A stretch of DNA of 64,000 nucleotides from assembly GCF_900580865.1 (NCBI RefSeq), contig NZ_UTBZ01000228.1, forward strand, positions 124,001-188,000. The letters are read 5' to 3'. Position 1 is the first letter of the stretch. The number at the start of each line of letters is the position of its first letter. Origin of the DNA: Pseudomonas viridiflava (GTDB lineage Bacteria > Pseudomonadota > Gammaproteobacteria > Pseudomonadales > Pseudomonadaceae). Shown in pieces: positions 25,952 to 34,980 of the stretch. The notes beneath the pieces are model-generated. The model was not told the origin of the DNA. It was given only the letters and a program-made list of their open reading frames with translations, and did no database searches. The position numbers and the translations under genes are program-made.

Positions 25952-26530
25952 TTATGTCATTGACGGGGATTGTGCGAAGTCCTGGAGTTGGGGGTAGAAC
26001 AGGCGGAAGTCTTCACTCAACGGCTCATACAACCGCCGCAATTCCTGCATCGCCCCCGCCAGTTCCTCCGGCCGGCTCAGTCGCCGCGAGATCCCGCGCA
26101 ACACCTGCTCCAGCACCTCAAATTGCTGATACGAGCCGAGCCAGTCATTGGCAACCATGTGCGGGGCTATCTTCGCCAATCGCTCGGGCAGTTGCTGCTC
26201 GTGCGTCAACACTCGATAAACGTCAGCGGTGAAAACCTCCAACGGCTGGTCGGCATACAGCTTCCAGTCCCGCGCCAGGCAATGATCGAAAAACACATCG
26301 AGCACGATCCCGGCATAACGCCGCCTCGTATCGGAAAACCGCCCCAGGGCGATATCCACCAGCGGATGGCGGTCAGTGAACACGTCAATCCGTCGATGCA
26401 GTTGAATGGCCGCTTCCACCTCCGGCGCAAACTGCCCTTGCAGCCGACCTTTGACGAAATCGCCATACAGACTGCCAAGCAGTTGCCCGGGGCGCTGGCC
26501 ACCGAGGTGTAAATGTGCGAGATAGTTCAT
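25952..26530 (-). CDS. acpH: ACP phosphodiesterase (AcpH family)
   Basis: A 192-residue member of the AcpH (ACP phosphodiesterase, DUF479) family, which removes phosphopantetheine from acyl carrier protein. The signature MNYLAHLHLG at the N-terminus, the GDFVKG at 23-28, LHRRIDVFTDRHP at 44-56 and VFFDHCLARDW near 79-89 are the expected metal-binding and core motifs. The length matches. It is divergent from the ArsR-MFS-xenB operon and convergent with olsBA. Confidence 0.92.
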   Translation of the reverse strand: MNYLAHLHLGGQRPGQLLGSLYGDFVKGRLQGQFAPEVEAAIQLHRRIDVFTDRHPLVDIALGRFSDTRRRYAGIVLDVFFDHCLARDWKLYADQPLEVFTADVYRVLTHEQQLPERLAKIAPHMVANDWLGSYQQFEVLEQVLRGISRRLSRPEELAGAMQELRRLYEPLSEDFRLFYPQLQDFAQSPSMT

Positions 26531-26575
26531 GGGCGCAGCTTAGCACTGCGACCCGCAATCCATACACCATCGTAT

Positions 26576-26678
26576 CGTTATAACGCGATATACCAATTTA
26601 TGCTGACGTCAGATCAAAATCATATTGGTGTATCGCGATCTAACGATTTATATTTCGCCACATCGCGATATAGCGTTG
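26576..26678 (+). promoter_or_regulatory. Operator array in front of the ArsR-MFS-xenB operon
   Basis: The 125 bases before the ArsR start are AT-rich against the genome. They hold repeated CGCGATA elements: a perfect palindrome CGTTATAACG (26576-26585), and an imperfect inverted repeat CGCGATATACCAAT (from 26584) opposite ATTGGTGTATCGCG (26624-26637). A third copy, CATCGCGATATAGCG, is at 26661-26675. ArsR-type repressors bind such symmetric sites, so autoregulation by the downstream gene is likely. Confidence 0.6.
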
Positions 26679-26700
26679 TACACATTGTGAGCACCCTGCC

Positions 26701-27003
26701 ATGAACCTCGACCTCGACGAAATAATAAAAGCCCTGGCGCACCCAGTACGGCGAGACATCCTCAACTGGCTGAAAGACCCGAAGAACGAATTTCCAGAAC
26801 AGTTGCACAACCACGAATACGGCATCTGCGCCGGGCAGATCGATCAACGCTGCGGCCTGTCGCAGTCGACCGTGTCTGCGCACCTCGCGACGTTGCAGCG
26901 CGCCGGTCTGATCAGCAGCCAGAAGGCCGGGCAATGGCACTTTTTCAAACGTAACGAGGACGTTATCCAGGCGTTCCTCAGCACCCTCAGTAAAGAGCTC
27001 TGA
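26701..27003 (+). CDS. ArsR-family transcriptional regulator
   Basis: A 100-residue ArsR/SmtB winged-helix protein: IIKALAHPVRRDILNWLKD (helix 1-2), then ICAGQIDQRCGLSQSTVSAHLATLQRAGLISSQKAGQWHFFKRNE (recognition helix and wing). No CxC metal-binding pair sits in helix alpha-3; C42 and C50 are present but not in the classical pattern. It is therefore probably a redox- or ligand-sensing member rather than an arsenic sensor. It is the first gene of an operon with an MFS exporter and xenB, so it most likely derepresses them when an electrophile or xenobiotic is present. Confidence 0.9.
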   Translation: MNLDLDEIIKALAHPVRRDILNWLKDPKNEFPEQLHNHEYGICAGQIDQRCGLSQSTVSAHLATLQRAGLISSQKAGQWHFFKRNEDVIQAFLSTLSKEL

Positions 27004-27037
27004 CCCTTAACGTCAGCCAGCCGACAAGGAAACCTGC

Positions 27038-28204
27038 ATGCCCCTCTCGCTCCTCATACTCGCCTTGAGCGCCTTCGCCATCGGCACCACCGAGTTCGTC
27101 ATCATGGGCCTGCTGCCCGATGTGGCGGCCGATCTCGGTGTGTCGATCCCCGGCGCCGGTTGGCTGGTGACCGGATACGCCCTCGGCGTGGCCATCGGTG
27201 CGCCATTCATGGCCATGGCCACCGCCAGACTGCCGCGTAAGGCGGCGCTGGTCGCGTTGATGGGCATCTTTATTGTCGGCAACCTGCTCTGCGCCATTGC
27301 CAGTGACTACAACGTGCTGATGTTCGCCCGAGTGATCACCGCGTTGTGTCACGGTGCGTTCTTCGGTATCGGTTCGGTAGTGGCGGCCAATCTGGTGCCG
27401 GCCAACAAGCGTGCTTCGGCGGTGGCCCTGATGTTCACAGGTCTGACCCTGGCCAACGTCCTTGGTGTACCGCTGGGCACTGCGCTGGGTCAGCAATACG
27501 GCTGGCGCTCGACCTTCTGGGCCGTCACCGTCATCGGCGTGATCGCACTGATCGGCCTGATCCGCTTCCTGCCGGCCAAGCGTGACGAAGAGAAACTCGA
27601 TATGCGCGCCGAACTCGCCGCCCTCAAAGGTGCCGGGATCTGGCTGTCGCTGAGCATGACCGCGCTGTTCGCCGCGTCCGTCTTCACCCTGTTCACCTAC
27701 GTTGCCCCGCTGCTCGGCGAAGTCACCGGCGTGTCGCCACGTGGCGTGACCTGGACGCTGATGCTGATCGGTCTGGGCCTGACCGTCGGCAACATCATCG
27801 GCGGCAAACTCGCCGACAAAGGCATGGCCGCCACGCTGATCGGCGTGTTCATCGCCATGGCCGTGGTCTCCACCGTACTGACCTGGACCAGCGTCGCGCT
27901 GATCCCGACTGAAATCACCCTGTTCCTTTGGGCCACCGCGTGTTTCGCCGCCGTGCCGGCGCTGCAAGTCAACGTGGTGACCTTCGGCAAAGCTGCACCG
28001 AACCTGGTGTCGACCCTGAACATCGGCGCTTTCAACGTCGGTAACGCGCTCGGCGCATGGGTCGGCGGCAGCGTCATCGCCCACGGCTATGGCCTGACCA
28101 GCGTACCGCTCGCCGCCGCCGCGCTGGCAGTGCTCGCTCTGCTGGTGACCCTGATTACTTTCCGTCAGAACGGCAATGCCGATCTGGCCCCGGCAACTAA
28201 CTGA
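27038..28204 (+). CDS. MFS transporter, DHA1 type
   Basis: A 388-residue twelve-helix major facilitator of the AraJ/YdhP/NepI type. The first helix is LLILALSAFAIGTTEFVIMGLLP, with a typical LPRKAALVALM loop 2-3 and PANKRASAVALMFTGLTLANVLGVPLG at the antiporter motif C position. It probably exports a toxic small molecule using the proton gradient. It lies between the ArsR regulator and xenB with short intergenic gaps (34 and 28 bases), and is part of one operon. Confidence 0.9.
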   Translation: MPLSLLILALSAFAIGTTEFVIMGLLPDVAADLGVSIPGAGWLVTGYALGVAIGAPFMAMATARLPRKAALVALMGIFIVGNLLCAIASDYNVLMFARVITALCHGAFFGIGSVVAANLVPANKRASAVALMFTGLTLANVLGVPLGTALGQQYGWRSTFWAVTVIGVIALIGLIRFLPAKRDEEKLDMRAELAALKGAGIWLSLSMTALFAASVFTLFTYVAPLLGEVTGVSPRGVTWTLMLIGLGLTVGNIIGGKLADKGMAATLIGVFIAMAVVSTVLTWTSVALIPTEITLFLWATACFAAVPALQVNVVTFGKAAPNLVSTLNIGAFNVGNALGAWVGGSVIAHGYGLTSVPLAAAALAVLALLVTLITFRQNGNADLAPATN

Positions 28205-28232
28205 TTAACTTTCACCTACGAGGGTTGTAGAC

Positions 28233-29282
28233 ATGGCAACTATTTTCGATCCAATCAAACTCGGCGACATCGAGCTGGCCAACCGCATCATCATGGCCCC
28301 GCTGACCCGCTGCCGCGCTGACGAAGGTCGCGTGCCAAACGCGCTGATGGCCGAATACTACGTACAGCGTGCTTCCGCTGGACTGATCCTCAGTGAGGCC
28401 ACTTCGGTGACGCCAATGGGCGTTGGCTACCCGGATACCCCGGGCATCTGGTCCAACGATCAAGTGCGCGGCTGGGCCAACGTGACCAAAGCGATTCACG
28501 GCGCTGGCGGCAAGATCTTCCTGCAACTGTGGCACGTCGGCCGGGTTTCCCACCCGTCGTACCTCAACGGTGAAGCACCGGTGGCACCGAGCGCGATTCA
28601 GCCGAAAGGCCACGTCAGCCTGGTCCGTCCACTGGCCGACTACCCGACGCCGCGTGCTCTGGAAACCGCTGAAATCGCTGACATCGTCGACGCCTACCGC
28701 ACTGGCGCCGAGAACGCCAAAGCCGCCGGTTTCGACGGCGTGGAAATCCACGGCGCCAACGGTTACCTGCTCGACCAGTTCCTGCAAAGCAGCACCAACC
28801 AGCGCACTGACAACTACGGCGGCTCCCTGGAAAACCGTGCGCGCCTGTTGCTGGAAGTGACTGACGCCGCGATCGAAGTCTGGGGCGCTGGTCGCGTTGG
28901 TGTGCACCTGGCACCGCGCGCCGACTCCCATGACATGGGCGACGACAACCTGGCGGAAACCTTCACCTACGTCGCGCGTGAGCTGGGCAAACGCGGCATC
29001 GCGTTCATCTGTTCCCGTGAGAAAGAAGGCGCCGACAGTCTCGGCCCGCAATTGAAAGAAGCTTTCGGCGGCCCGTACATTGCCAACGAAAAGTTCACCA
29101 AGGACAGCGCCAATGAATGGCTGGCCAGCGGCAAGGCTGACGCGGTGGCGTTTGGTGTGCCGTTCATTGCCAACCCGGATCTGCCGGCTCGTTTGAAGGC
29201 TGATGCGCCGTTGAATGATGCGCGTCCGGAAACCTTCTACGGCAAAGGCCCGGTCGGTTACATCGACTATCCAGCGCTGTAA
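28233..29282 (+). CDS. xenB: Old yellow enzyme family reductase XenB
   Basis: A 349-residue FMN-dependent ene-reductase nearly identical, as far as I recall, to xenobiotic reductase B of Pseudomonas fluorescens. Motifs include RIIMAPLTRCRADEGRVPNALMAEYY at 19-44, QLWHVGRVSHP near 99-109, and the active-site H173-x-x-N176 in VEIHGANGYLLDQF. The stretch STNQRTDNYGGSLENR follows. Such enzymes reduce nitro compounds, nitrate esters and activated alkenes with NADPH. Being third in an ArsR-MFS operon suggests induction by such electrophiles. A strong terminator follows at 29297. Confidence 0.93.
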   Translation: MATIFDPIKLGDIELANRIIMAPLTRCRADEGRVPNALMAEYYVQRASAGLILSEATSVTPMGVGYPDTPGIWSNDQVRGWANVTKAIHGAGGKIFLQLWHVGRVSHPSYLNGEAPVAPSAIQPKGHVSLVRPLADYPTPRALETAEIADIVDAYRTGAENAKAAGFDGVEIHGANGYLLDQFLQSSTNQRTDNYGGSLENRARLLLEVTDAAIEVWGAGRVGVHLAPRADSHDMGDDNLAETFTYVARELGKRGIAFICSREKEGADSLGPQLKEAFGGPYIANEKFTKDSANEWLASGKADAVAFGVPFIANPDLPARLKADAPLNDARPETFYGKGPVGYIDYPAL

Positions 29283-29296
29283 GCAGTAGAAACACA

Positions 29297-29331
29297 AAGC
29301 CCCCGACTTTTGAGAGTCGGGGGCTTTTTTG
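29297..29331 (+). terminator. Intrinsic terminator after xenB
   Basis: A perfect 12-base stem AAAGCCCCCGAC / GTCGGGGGCTTT with an 8-base loop, followed by a run of T. It closes the ArsR-MFS-xenB operon. Confidence 0.93.
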
Positions 29332-29369
29332 TGTTCGCCTGGAGAGTGATTGCGCAGCTGAGTACGTAG

Positions 29370-29634
29370 CCCCTCATCGGAACGCCGCCCGCCCAGCCCT
29401 CTCCCAAGGGAGAGGGAGCCGATTTGTGTGTTTTTCAAATCTGGAGTTTGTCCCCGATATCTCAGGTCGATGTAACTCGAAAGAACACCTCGCTCAGTCC
29501 CCTCTCCCTCCGGGAGAGCGAGCCGATCGGGGAATGTTCAAACCTGAGTTGGACTGGATTTCTCACGTCGGCGTATCTCGCAAGAACACCTCGGTCAGTC
29601 CCCTCTACCTCTGGGAGAGGGTTAGGGTGAGGGC
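29370..29634. repeat. MITE-like element related to the 14613 element
   Basis: Fills most of the 488-base gap between xenB and emhR. It carries the AGCCCTCTCCC boundary at the left (29395) and GGGAGAGGGTTAGGGTGAGGG at the right (29613-29633), with two tandem units of about 101 bases. Each unit ends in AAGAACACCTCG..CAGTCCCCTCT. The inner sequence is the reverse complement of that at 14631 and 54100. The remaining 130 bases before the emhR stop show nothing I can name. Confidence 0.7.
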
Positions 29635-29770
29635 AAGCGGCTCACAATCATTCACACAGACGACACAAATTCCCTACAAAATGCGTAGCTCGCTACGTTT
29701 AAACTCCCCGCCGCGAGCCTGTATAACGGCAGGCCAATTGACATAAGCTGTGCCAATTACGCATTTTGTT

Positions 29771-30403
29771 TCATTTGCGCAGGCTGGGGCTCAGGCGCAG
29801 CATATCCAACCCTGTATCGACCCAACGCTCGGCCTCGGCATGCAGCTCAAAGCTGTCCGGCGCCAGAAGCCATCCATACAGCAGGCCATCGATGTAAGCG
29901 TGAATGCTGATGGCCGCGCGGGCAGTGTCGAGATCTTCCGGCAACTGGCCGCGATTCACCGCATTACGCAGGGTCAGCCCGATGCGCTCGTTGCAGTCGA
30001 GACTGGCCACCCGGCGCTGCTGGCGCAAATCGCACATTTCATCGGTGAACTCGCACTTATGAAACAGAATTTCGTTGATCCGCCGGGTTTTCGGGTCCAG
30101 CGCAACTTGATGAAACAAATGAATCAGCAATTTGCGCATGCAGCCCAGCGGGTCGAGTTCGTCTTCGCTTTCGCTGGCCTTGGCCAATTCATCCAGTGGC
30201 TCATGCAGGCTGTCGAGCATCGCCTGGACCAGGTCCGCTTTATTGCTGAAATGCCAGTAGATGGCACCGCGCGTGACACCGGCCATTGTCGCGATGTCGG
30301 CCAGCGTCGTACGAGCGACGCCCCTTTCATAAAAGGCTTTCTCCGCCGCTTCCAGAATCTGGCTACGGGTTTCTTGAGCTTCCTCTTTGGTACGACGGAC
30401 CAT
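29771..30403 (-). CDS. emhR: TetR-family repressor of the RND efflux operon (EmhR/TtgR)
   Basis: A 210-residue TetR-family repressor. Its DNA-binding domain (residues about 10-57: KEEAQETRSQILEAAEKAFYERG, TLADIATMAGVTRGAIYWHFSNKADL) and C-terminal ligand domain closely resemble TtgR/EmhR. The gene is divergent from emhABC with 266 bases between. TtgR-type repressors bind hydrophobic antibiotics, flavonoids and phenolics, which releases the operator. The likely operator lies at 30548-30585. Confidence 0.93.
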   Translation of the reverse strand: MVRRTKEEAQETRSQILEAAEKAFYERGVARTTLADIATMAGVTRGAIYWHFSNKADLVQAMLDSLHEPLDELAKASESEDELDPLGCMRKLLIHLFHQVALDPKTRRINEILFHKCEFTDEMCDLRQQRRVASLDCNERIGLTLRNAVNRGQLPEDLDTARAAISIHAYIDGLLYGWLLAPDSFELHAEAERWVDTGLDMLRLSPSLRK

Positions 30404-30547
30404 GACAGTAAAACCTCAAACAGGATGTTTCAGGGATGGCTGAATATCCGCTGAATAAAGAGGGGGCGATCTCTCACGGATCAGCTCCCCGGCCTACAAT
30501 TTCAAACCTTGCAACGACTTTTGTAACGGGCTGGGTACGCGGCAAAG

Positions 30548-30585
30548 GTATTTACAAACAACCATGAACGTAAGTATATTACTTA
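30548..30585 (+). promoter_or_regulatory. EmhR/TtgR operator and promoter region of emhABC
   Basis: The segment GTATTTACAAACAACCATG, continuing as AACGTAAGTATATTACTTAGC, resembles from memory the TtgR operator of P. putida ttgA. It also contains a perfect palindrome TAAGTA-TAT-TACTTA (30571-30585), whose TATATT centre can serve as a -10 element. Confidence 0.7.
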
Positions 30586-30669
30586 GCAAGCTACTTATCC
30601 ACCCGGTATCCTTTTTTTACCCTTACACACTTCTTGTGCGCTCTTTGCGCGCCTGACCCGAGGATCTTC

Positions 30670-31827
30670 ATGCAATTCAAGCCAGCTGTTACCGCTCTGG
30701 TCACTGCCGTCGCCCTGGCATCGCTGCTCAGCGGATGTAAAAAGGAAGAAGCGGCACCGGCCGCTCCGCCCCCTCAGGTCGGCGTCGTCACCCTGCAACC
30801 ACAAGCCTTTACCCTCACCTCCGAACTGCCGGGCCGCACCAGTGCGTTCCGCATCGCTGAAGTTCGACCGCAGGTCAACGGCATCATTCTCAAGCGTCTG
30901 TTCAAGGAAGGCGGCGATGTCAAAGCCGGCCAACAGCTGTATCAGATCGATCCGTCGGTCTATGAAGCGACCCTGAAAAGCGCTGAAGCCAACCTGCGTT
31001 CGACCAAGTCGATCTCTGACCGCTACAAGCAACTGGTCGACGAGCAGGCCGTGAGCCGTCAGGAATACGACACCGCAGTGGCCAACCGCATGGAATCGGA
31101 AGCGTCGTTGCAGACCGCGCAGATCAACGTGCGTTACACCAAGGTTTACGCGCCGATCTCCGGCCGCATCGGTCGTTCTTCGGTCACCGAAGGTGCACTG
31201 GTCAGCAACGGCCAGACCGACGCGATGGCGACGATCCAGCAACTGGACCCGATCTACGTCGACGTCACCCAGTCTTCGGTGGAGTTGCTGGAACTGCGTC
31301 GTGAGCTGGAAAGCGGCCGCCTGCAAAAATCCGGGGAAAACTCGGCAGCGGTCAAGCTGACCCTGGAAGACGGCAGCCAGTACAAGCTCGACGGTAAGCT
31401 GGAATTCTCCGAAGTCACGGTCGACCCGACTACCGGTTCCGTAACCTTGCGCGCAGTGTTCCCGAACCCGGATCACACCCTGCTGCCAGGCATGTTCGTT
31501 CGCGCCCAATTGCAGGCCGGGGTCAACGCCGCTGCCATTCTGGCACCACAACAAGGCGTGACCCGCGACCTCAAAGGCACCCCGACCGCATTGGTCGTCG
31601 GCGCCGACAACAAGGTCGAACTGCGTCAGCTCAAGGCCAGCCGCACCGTCGGTAGCCAGTGGCTGATCGAAGACGGCTTGAAAGCGGGCGATCGCTTGAT
31701 CACCGAAGGGCTGCAATACGTGCGACCGGGTGTTCAGGTCAACCCGTCCGAAGCCACCAATGTCGGCAACAAGAACCCGGCCCCCGCTCAGGCAGCTGAC
31801 AAAGCCGCCGGCGGCAAAGGGGAGTAA
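30670..31827 (+). CDS. emhA: RND efflux periplasmic adaptor (MexA/TtgA/EmhA)
   Basis: A 385-residue membrane fusion protein. A lipoprotein signal ends at C23 (LLSGC). The beta-barrel, lipoyl (EVRPQVNGIILKRLFKEGGDVKAGQQLYQID at 58-88) and alpha-hairpin domains (about 95-160) are in the order of MexA, and the C-terminal membrane-proximal domain is intact. It links the inner-membrane pump EmhB with the channel EmhC. It is the first gene of emhABC; the next start is 3 bases after its stop. The start at 30670 begins the lipoprotein signal. Confidence 0.95.
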   Translation: MQFKPAVTALVTAVALASLLSGCKKEEAAPAAPPPQVGVVTLQPQAFTLTSELPGRTSAFRIAEVRPQVNGIILKRLFKEGGDVKAGQQLYQIDPSVYEATLKSAEANLRSTKSISDRYKQLVDEQAVSRQEYDTAVANRMESEASLQTAQINVRYTKVYAPISGRIGRSSVTEGALVSNGQTDAMATIQQLDPIYVDVTQSSVELLELRRELESGRLQKSGENSAAVKLTLEDGSQYKLDGKLEFSEVTVDPTTGSVTLRAVFPNPDHTLLPGMFVRAQLQAGVNAAAILAPQQGVTRDLKGTPTALVVGADNKVELRQLKASRTVGSQWLIEDGLKAGDRLITEGLQYVRPGVQVNPSEATNVGNKNPAPAQAADKAAGGKGE

Positions 31828-31830
31828 TTC

Positions 31831-34800
31831 ATGTCAAAATTCTTCATCGACCGTCCGATTTTCGCCTGGGTAATTGCCCTGGTGATCATGCTGGTCGGGG
31901 CACTTTCGATCCTGAAACTGCCGATCAACCAATACCCGAGCATTGCGCCGCCGGCCATTGCGATCTCCGTGACCTACCCGGGCGCTTCGGCGCAAACCGT
32001 GCAGGACACCGTGGTCCAGGTGATCGAGCAGCAGCTCAACGGTATCGACAACCTGCGTTATGTGTCCTCGGAAAGTAACTCCGACGGCAGCATGACCATC
32101 ACCGCGACCTTCGAGCAAGGCACCAACTCCGACACCGCGCAGGTGCAGGTTCAGAACAAGCTGAACCTCGCTACCCCGCTGTTGCCGCAGGAAGTGCAGC
32201 AACAAGGTATCCGCGTGACCAAGGCAGTGAAAAACTTCCTCTTGGTGATCGGTGTGGTTTCGCGTGACGGCAGCATGACCAAGGACGACTTGTCCAACTA
32301 CATCGTGTCGAACATGCAGGATCCGATCTCGCGGACCGCCGGTGTCGGTGACTTCCAGGTCTTCGGTGCCCAGTACGCGATGCGCATCTGGCTCGATCCG
32401 GCCAAGTTGAACAAGTACAACCTGACACCGGGCGATGTCAGCACCGCGATCTCGGCACAGAACGTCCAGGTGTCTTCCGGTCAACTCGGTGGTTTGCCGG
32501 CGTTGCCGGGCCAGCAGCTGAACGCGACGATCATCGGCAAGACCCGTCTGCAGACTGCCGAGCAGTTCAAGGCGATTCTGCTGAAGGTTAACCAGGACGG
32601 CTCGCAAGTGCGTGTCGGCGACGTCGCTGACGTCGGTCTGGGCGGTGAGAACTCGAGTATTTCCGCGCAGTTCAACGGCAGCCCGGCTTCTGGTCTGGCG
32701 GTAAAACTGGCCAACGGTGCCAACGCCCTCGACACCGCCAAGGCACTGCGCAAGACGATTGACGACCTCAAGCCGTTCTTCCCGCAAGGCATGGAAGTGG
32801 TGTTCCCGTACGACACCACCCCGGTGGTGACCGAATCGATCAAGGGTGTGGTTGAAACCCTGGTCGAAGCGATCGTGCTGGTGTTCCTGGTGATGTTCCT
32901 GTTCCTGCAGAACTTCCGCGCCACCGTCATCACCACGATGACCGTGCCGGTGGTATTGCTGGGTACATTCGGCATCCTCGCGGCGTTCGGTTTCAGCATC
33001 AACACCCTGACCATGTTCGGCATGGTGCTGGCAATCGGTTTGCTGGTGGACGACGCCATCGTGGTGGTGGAAAACGTCGAGCGGGTGATGAGCGAAGAAG
33101 GCTTGTCACCGAAGGAAGCGACCAAGAAGTCCATGGGCCAGATCCAGGGCGCACTGGTCGGTATTGCCTTGGTTCTGTCGGCGGTACTGCTGCCGATGGC
33201 GTTCTTCAGCGGTTCCACCGGTGTGATCTACAAGCAGTTCTCGATCACCATCGTTTCGGCCATGGCCCTGTCGGTACTGGTCGCGCTGATCTTCACCCCG
33301 GCGCTGTGCGCCACCATGCTCAAGGCGATTCCGAAAGGCGAGCATGGCACGCCGAAGAAGGGTTTCTTTGGCTGGTTCAACCGCAATTTCGACCGTGGTG
33401 TGCAGAGCTACGAGCGCGGTGTCGGCAACATGCTGTCGCGCAAAGCGCCGTACCTGCTGGCTTATCTGCTGATCGTGGTCGGCATGATCTGGCTGTTCAC
33501 CCGCATCCCGACCGCGTTCCTGCCGGAAGAAGACCAAGGCGTACTGTTCGCCCAAGTGCAGACCCCGGCCGGTTCGAGTGCCGAGCGTACTCAGGTGGTG
33601 ATCGACGAAATGCGCAGCTACCTGCTGGATAAAGAAGCAGGCGCAGTGTCCTCGGTGTTCACCGTGAACGGCTTCAACTTCGCCGGTCGCGGTCAGAGCT
33701 CTGGCCTGGCGTTCATCATGCTCAAGCCGTGGGACGAGCGTAACGCGGACAACAGCGTGTTTGCCCTGGCCCAACGTGCCCAGCAACACTTCTTCACTTT
33801 CCGCGATGCGATGGTGTTCGCTTTCGCCCCGCCCGCGGTACTGGAGCTGGGTAACGCCACCGGTTTCGACGTGTTCCTGCAAGACCGCGCCGGTATCGGT
33901 CACGACAAGCTGATGGAAGCGCGTAACCAGTTCCTCGGCCTCGCTGCTCAGAGCAAGGTGCTCTATCAGGTGCGTCCGAACGGCCTGAACGATGAACCGC
34001 AATACCACTTGGAAATCGACGACGAGAAAGCCCAGGCCCTTGGCTTGAGCCTTACCGACATCAACAACACGCTGTCGATCTCCTTCGGTAGTAGCTACGT
34101 CAACGACTTCATCGATCGTGGTCGTGTGAAGAAGGTTTACGTGCAAGGTCAGGCCGGTGCTCGCATGAGCCCTGAAGACTTGAAGAAATGGTACGTGCGC
34201 AACAACGCCGGAACCATGGTGCCGTTCTCCGCGTTCGCCAAAGGCGAGTGGATCTACGGTTCGCCGAAGCTGGCCCGTTACAACGGCGTGGAAGCAATGG
34301 AAGTGCTCGGCTCTCCGGCGCCGGGTTATTCCACCGGTGAAGCGATGGCCGAAGTCGAAGCGATCGCCAAGAAGCTGCCGGCGGGTGTCGGTATCTCCTG
34401 GACCGGTCTGTCCTATGAGGAACGTCTGTCCGGTTCGCAAGCGCCGGCGCTGTACGCTCTGTCGCTGCTGATGGTGTTCCTGTGTCTGGCGGCGCTGTAC
34501 GAGAGCTGGTCGATTCCGATCGCCGTTATGCTCGTGGTACCGCTGGGGATCATCGGTGCGCTGCTGGCCACCAGCCTGCGCGGTCTGTCCAACGACGTGT
34601 ACTTCCAGGTAGGCCTGTTGACGACTATCGGTCTGGCGGCTAAAAACGCCATTCTGATCGTCGAATTCGCCAAGGAACTGCATGAACAGGGACGCAGCCT
34701 GCGTGATGCGGCGATCGAAGCCTGCCGCATGCGTCTGCGACCGATCATCATGACCTCGCTGGCCTTCGTTCTCGGTGTTGTACCGTTGGCGATCTCCACC

Positions 34801-34980
34801 GGCGCCGGTTCAGGCAGTCAACATGCGATCGGTACGGGCGTGATTGGCGGTATGCTCACGGCCACGATCCTGGCGATCTTCTGGGTCCCACTGTTCTTCG
34901 TTACGGTTTCGTCCATCGGCCAGCGTAAGATCGCTGACGAGGATGAAGCTACTGAAACTCCTAAAGAGGCTGGCCAATGA
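31831..34980 (+). CDS. emhB: RND efflux pump inner-membrane transporter (MexB/TtgB/EmhB)
   Basis: A 1049-residue HAE1-type RND pump. The N-terminus MSKFFIDRPIFAWVIALVIMLVG is canonical. The proton-relay aspartates D407 and D408 lie in GLLVDDAIVVVENVERVM, and two large periplasmic loops and twelve transmembrane helices are apparent. It exports hydrophobic antibiotics, solvents and aromatic compounds as a trimer. The length and sequence match MexB/TtgB closely. Its stop overlaps the start of emhC by 4 bases. Confidence 0.97.
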   Translation: MSKFFIDRPIFAWVIALVIMLVGALSILKLPINQYPSIAPPAIAISVTYPGASAQTVQDTVVQVIEQQLNGIDNLRYVSSESNSDGSMTITATFEQGTNSDTAQVQVQNKLNLATPLLPQEVQQQGIRVTKAVKNFLLVIGVVSRDGSMTKDDLSNYIVSNMQDPISRTAGVGDFQVFGAQYAMRIWLDPAKLNKYNLTPGDVSTAISAQNVQVSSGQLGGLPALPGQQLNATIIGKTRLQTAEQFKAILLKVNQDGSQVRVGDVADVGLGGENSSISAQFNGSPASGLAVKLANGANALDTAKALRKTIDDLKPFFPQGMEVVFPYDTTPVVTESIKGVVETLVEAIVLVFLVMFLFLQNFRATVITTMTVPVVLLGTFGILAAFGFSINTLTMFGMVLAIGLLVDDAIVVVENVERVMSEEGLSPKEATKKSMGQIQGALVGIALVLSAVLLPMAFFSGSTGVIYKQFSITIVSAMALSVLVALIFTPALCATMLKAIPKGEHGTPKKGFFGWFNRNFDRGVQSYERGVGNMLSRKAPYLLAYLLIVVGMIWLFTRIPTAFLPEEDQGVLFAQVQTPAGSSAERTQVVIDEMRSYLLDKEAGAVSSVFTVNGFNFAGRGQSSGLAFIMLKPWDERNADNSVFALAQRAQQHFFTFRDAMVFAFAPPAVLELGNATGFDVFLQDRAGIGHDKLMEARNQFLGLAAQSKVLYQVRPNGLNDEPQYHLEIDDEKAQALGLSLTDINNTLSISFGSSYVNDFIDRGRVKKVYVQGQAGARMSPEDLKKWYVRNNAGTMVPFSAFAKGEWIYGSPKLARYNGVEAMEVLGSPAPGYSTGEAMAEVEAIAKKLPAGVGISWTGLSYEERLSGSQAPALYALSLLMVFLCLAALYESWSIPIAVMLVVPLGIIGALLATSLRGLSNDVYFQVGLLTTIGLAAKNAILIVEFAKELHEQGRSLRDAAIEACRMRLRPIIMTSLAFVLGVVPLAISTGAGSGSQHAIGTGVIGGMLTATILAIFWVPLFFVTVSSIGQRKIADEDEATETPKEAGQ

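Noticed and set aside
33106..34683. A 525-codon frame antisense to emhB
   Set aside because: It is a shadow of a conserved RND pump, with no domain recognised.
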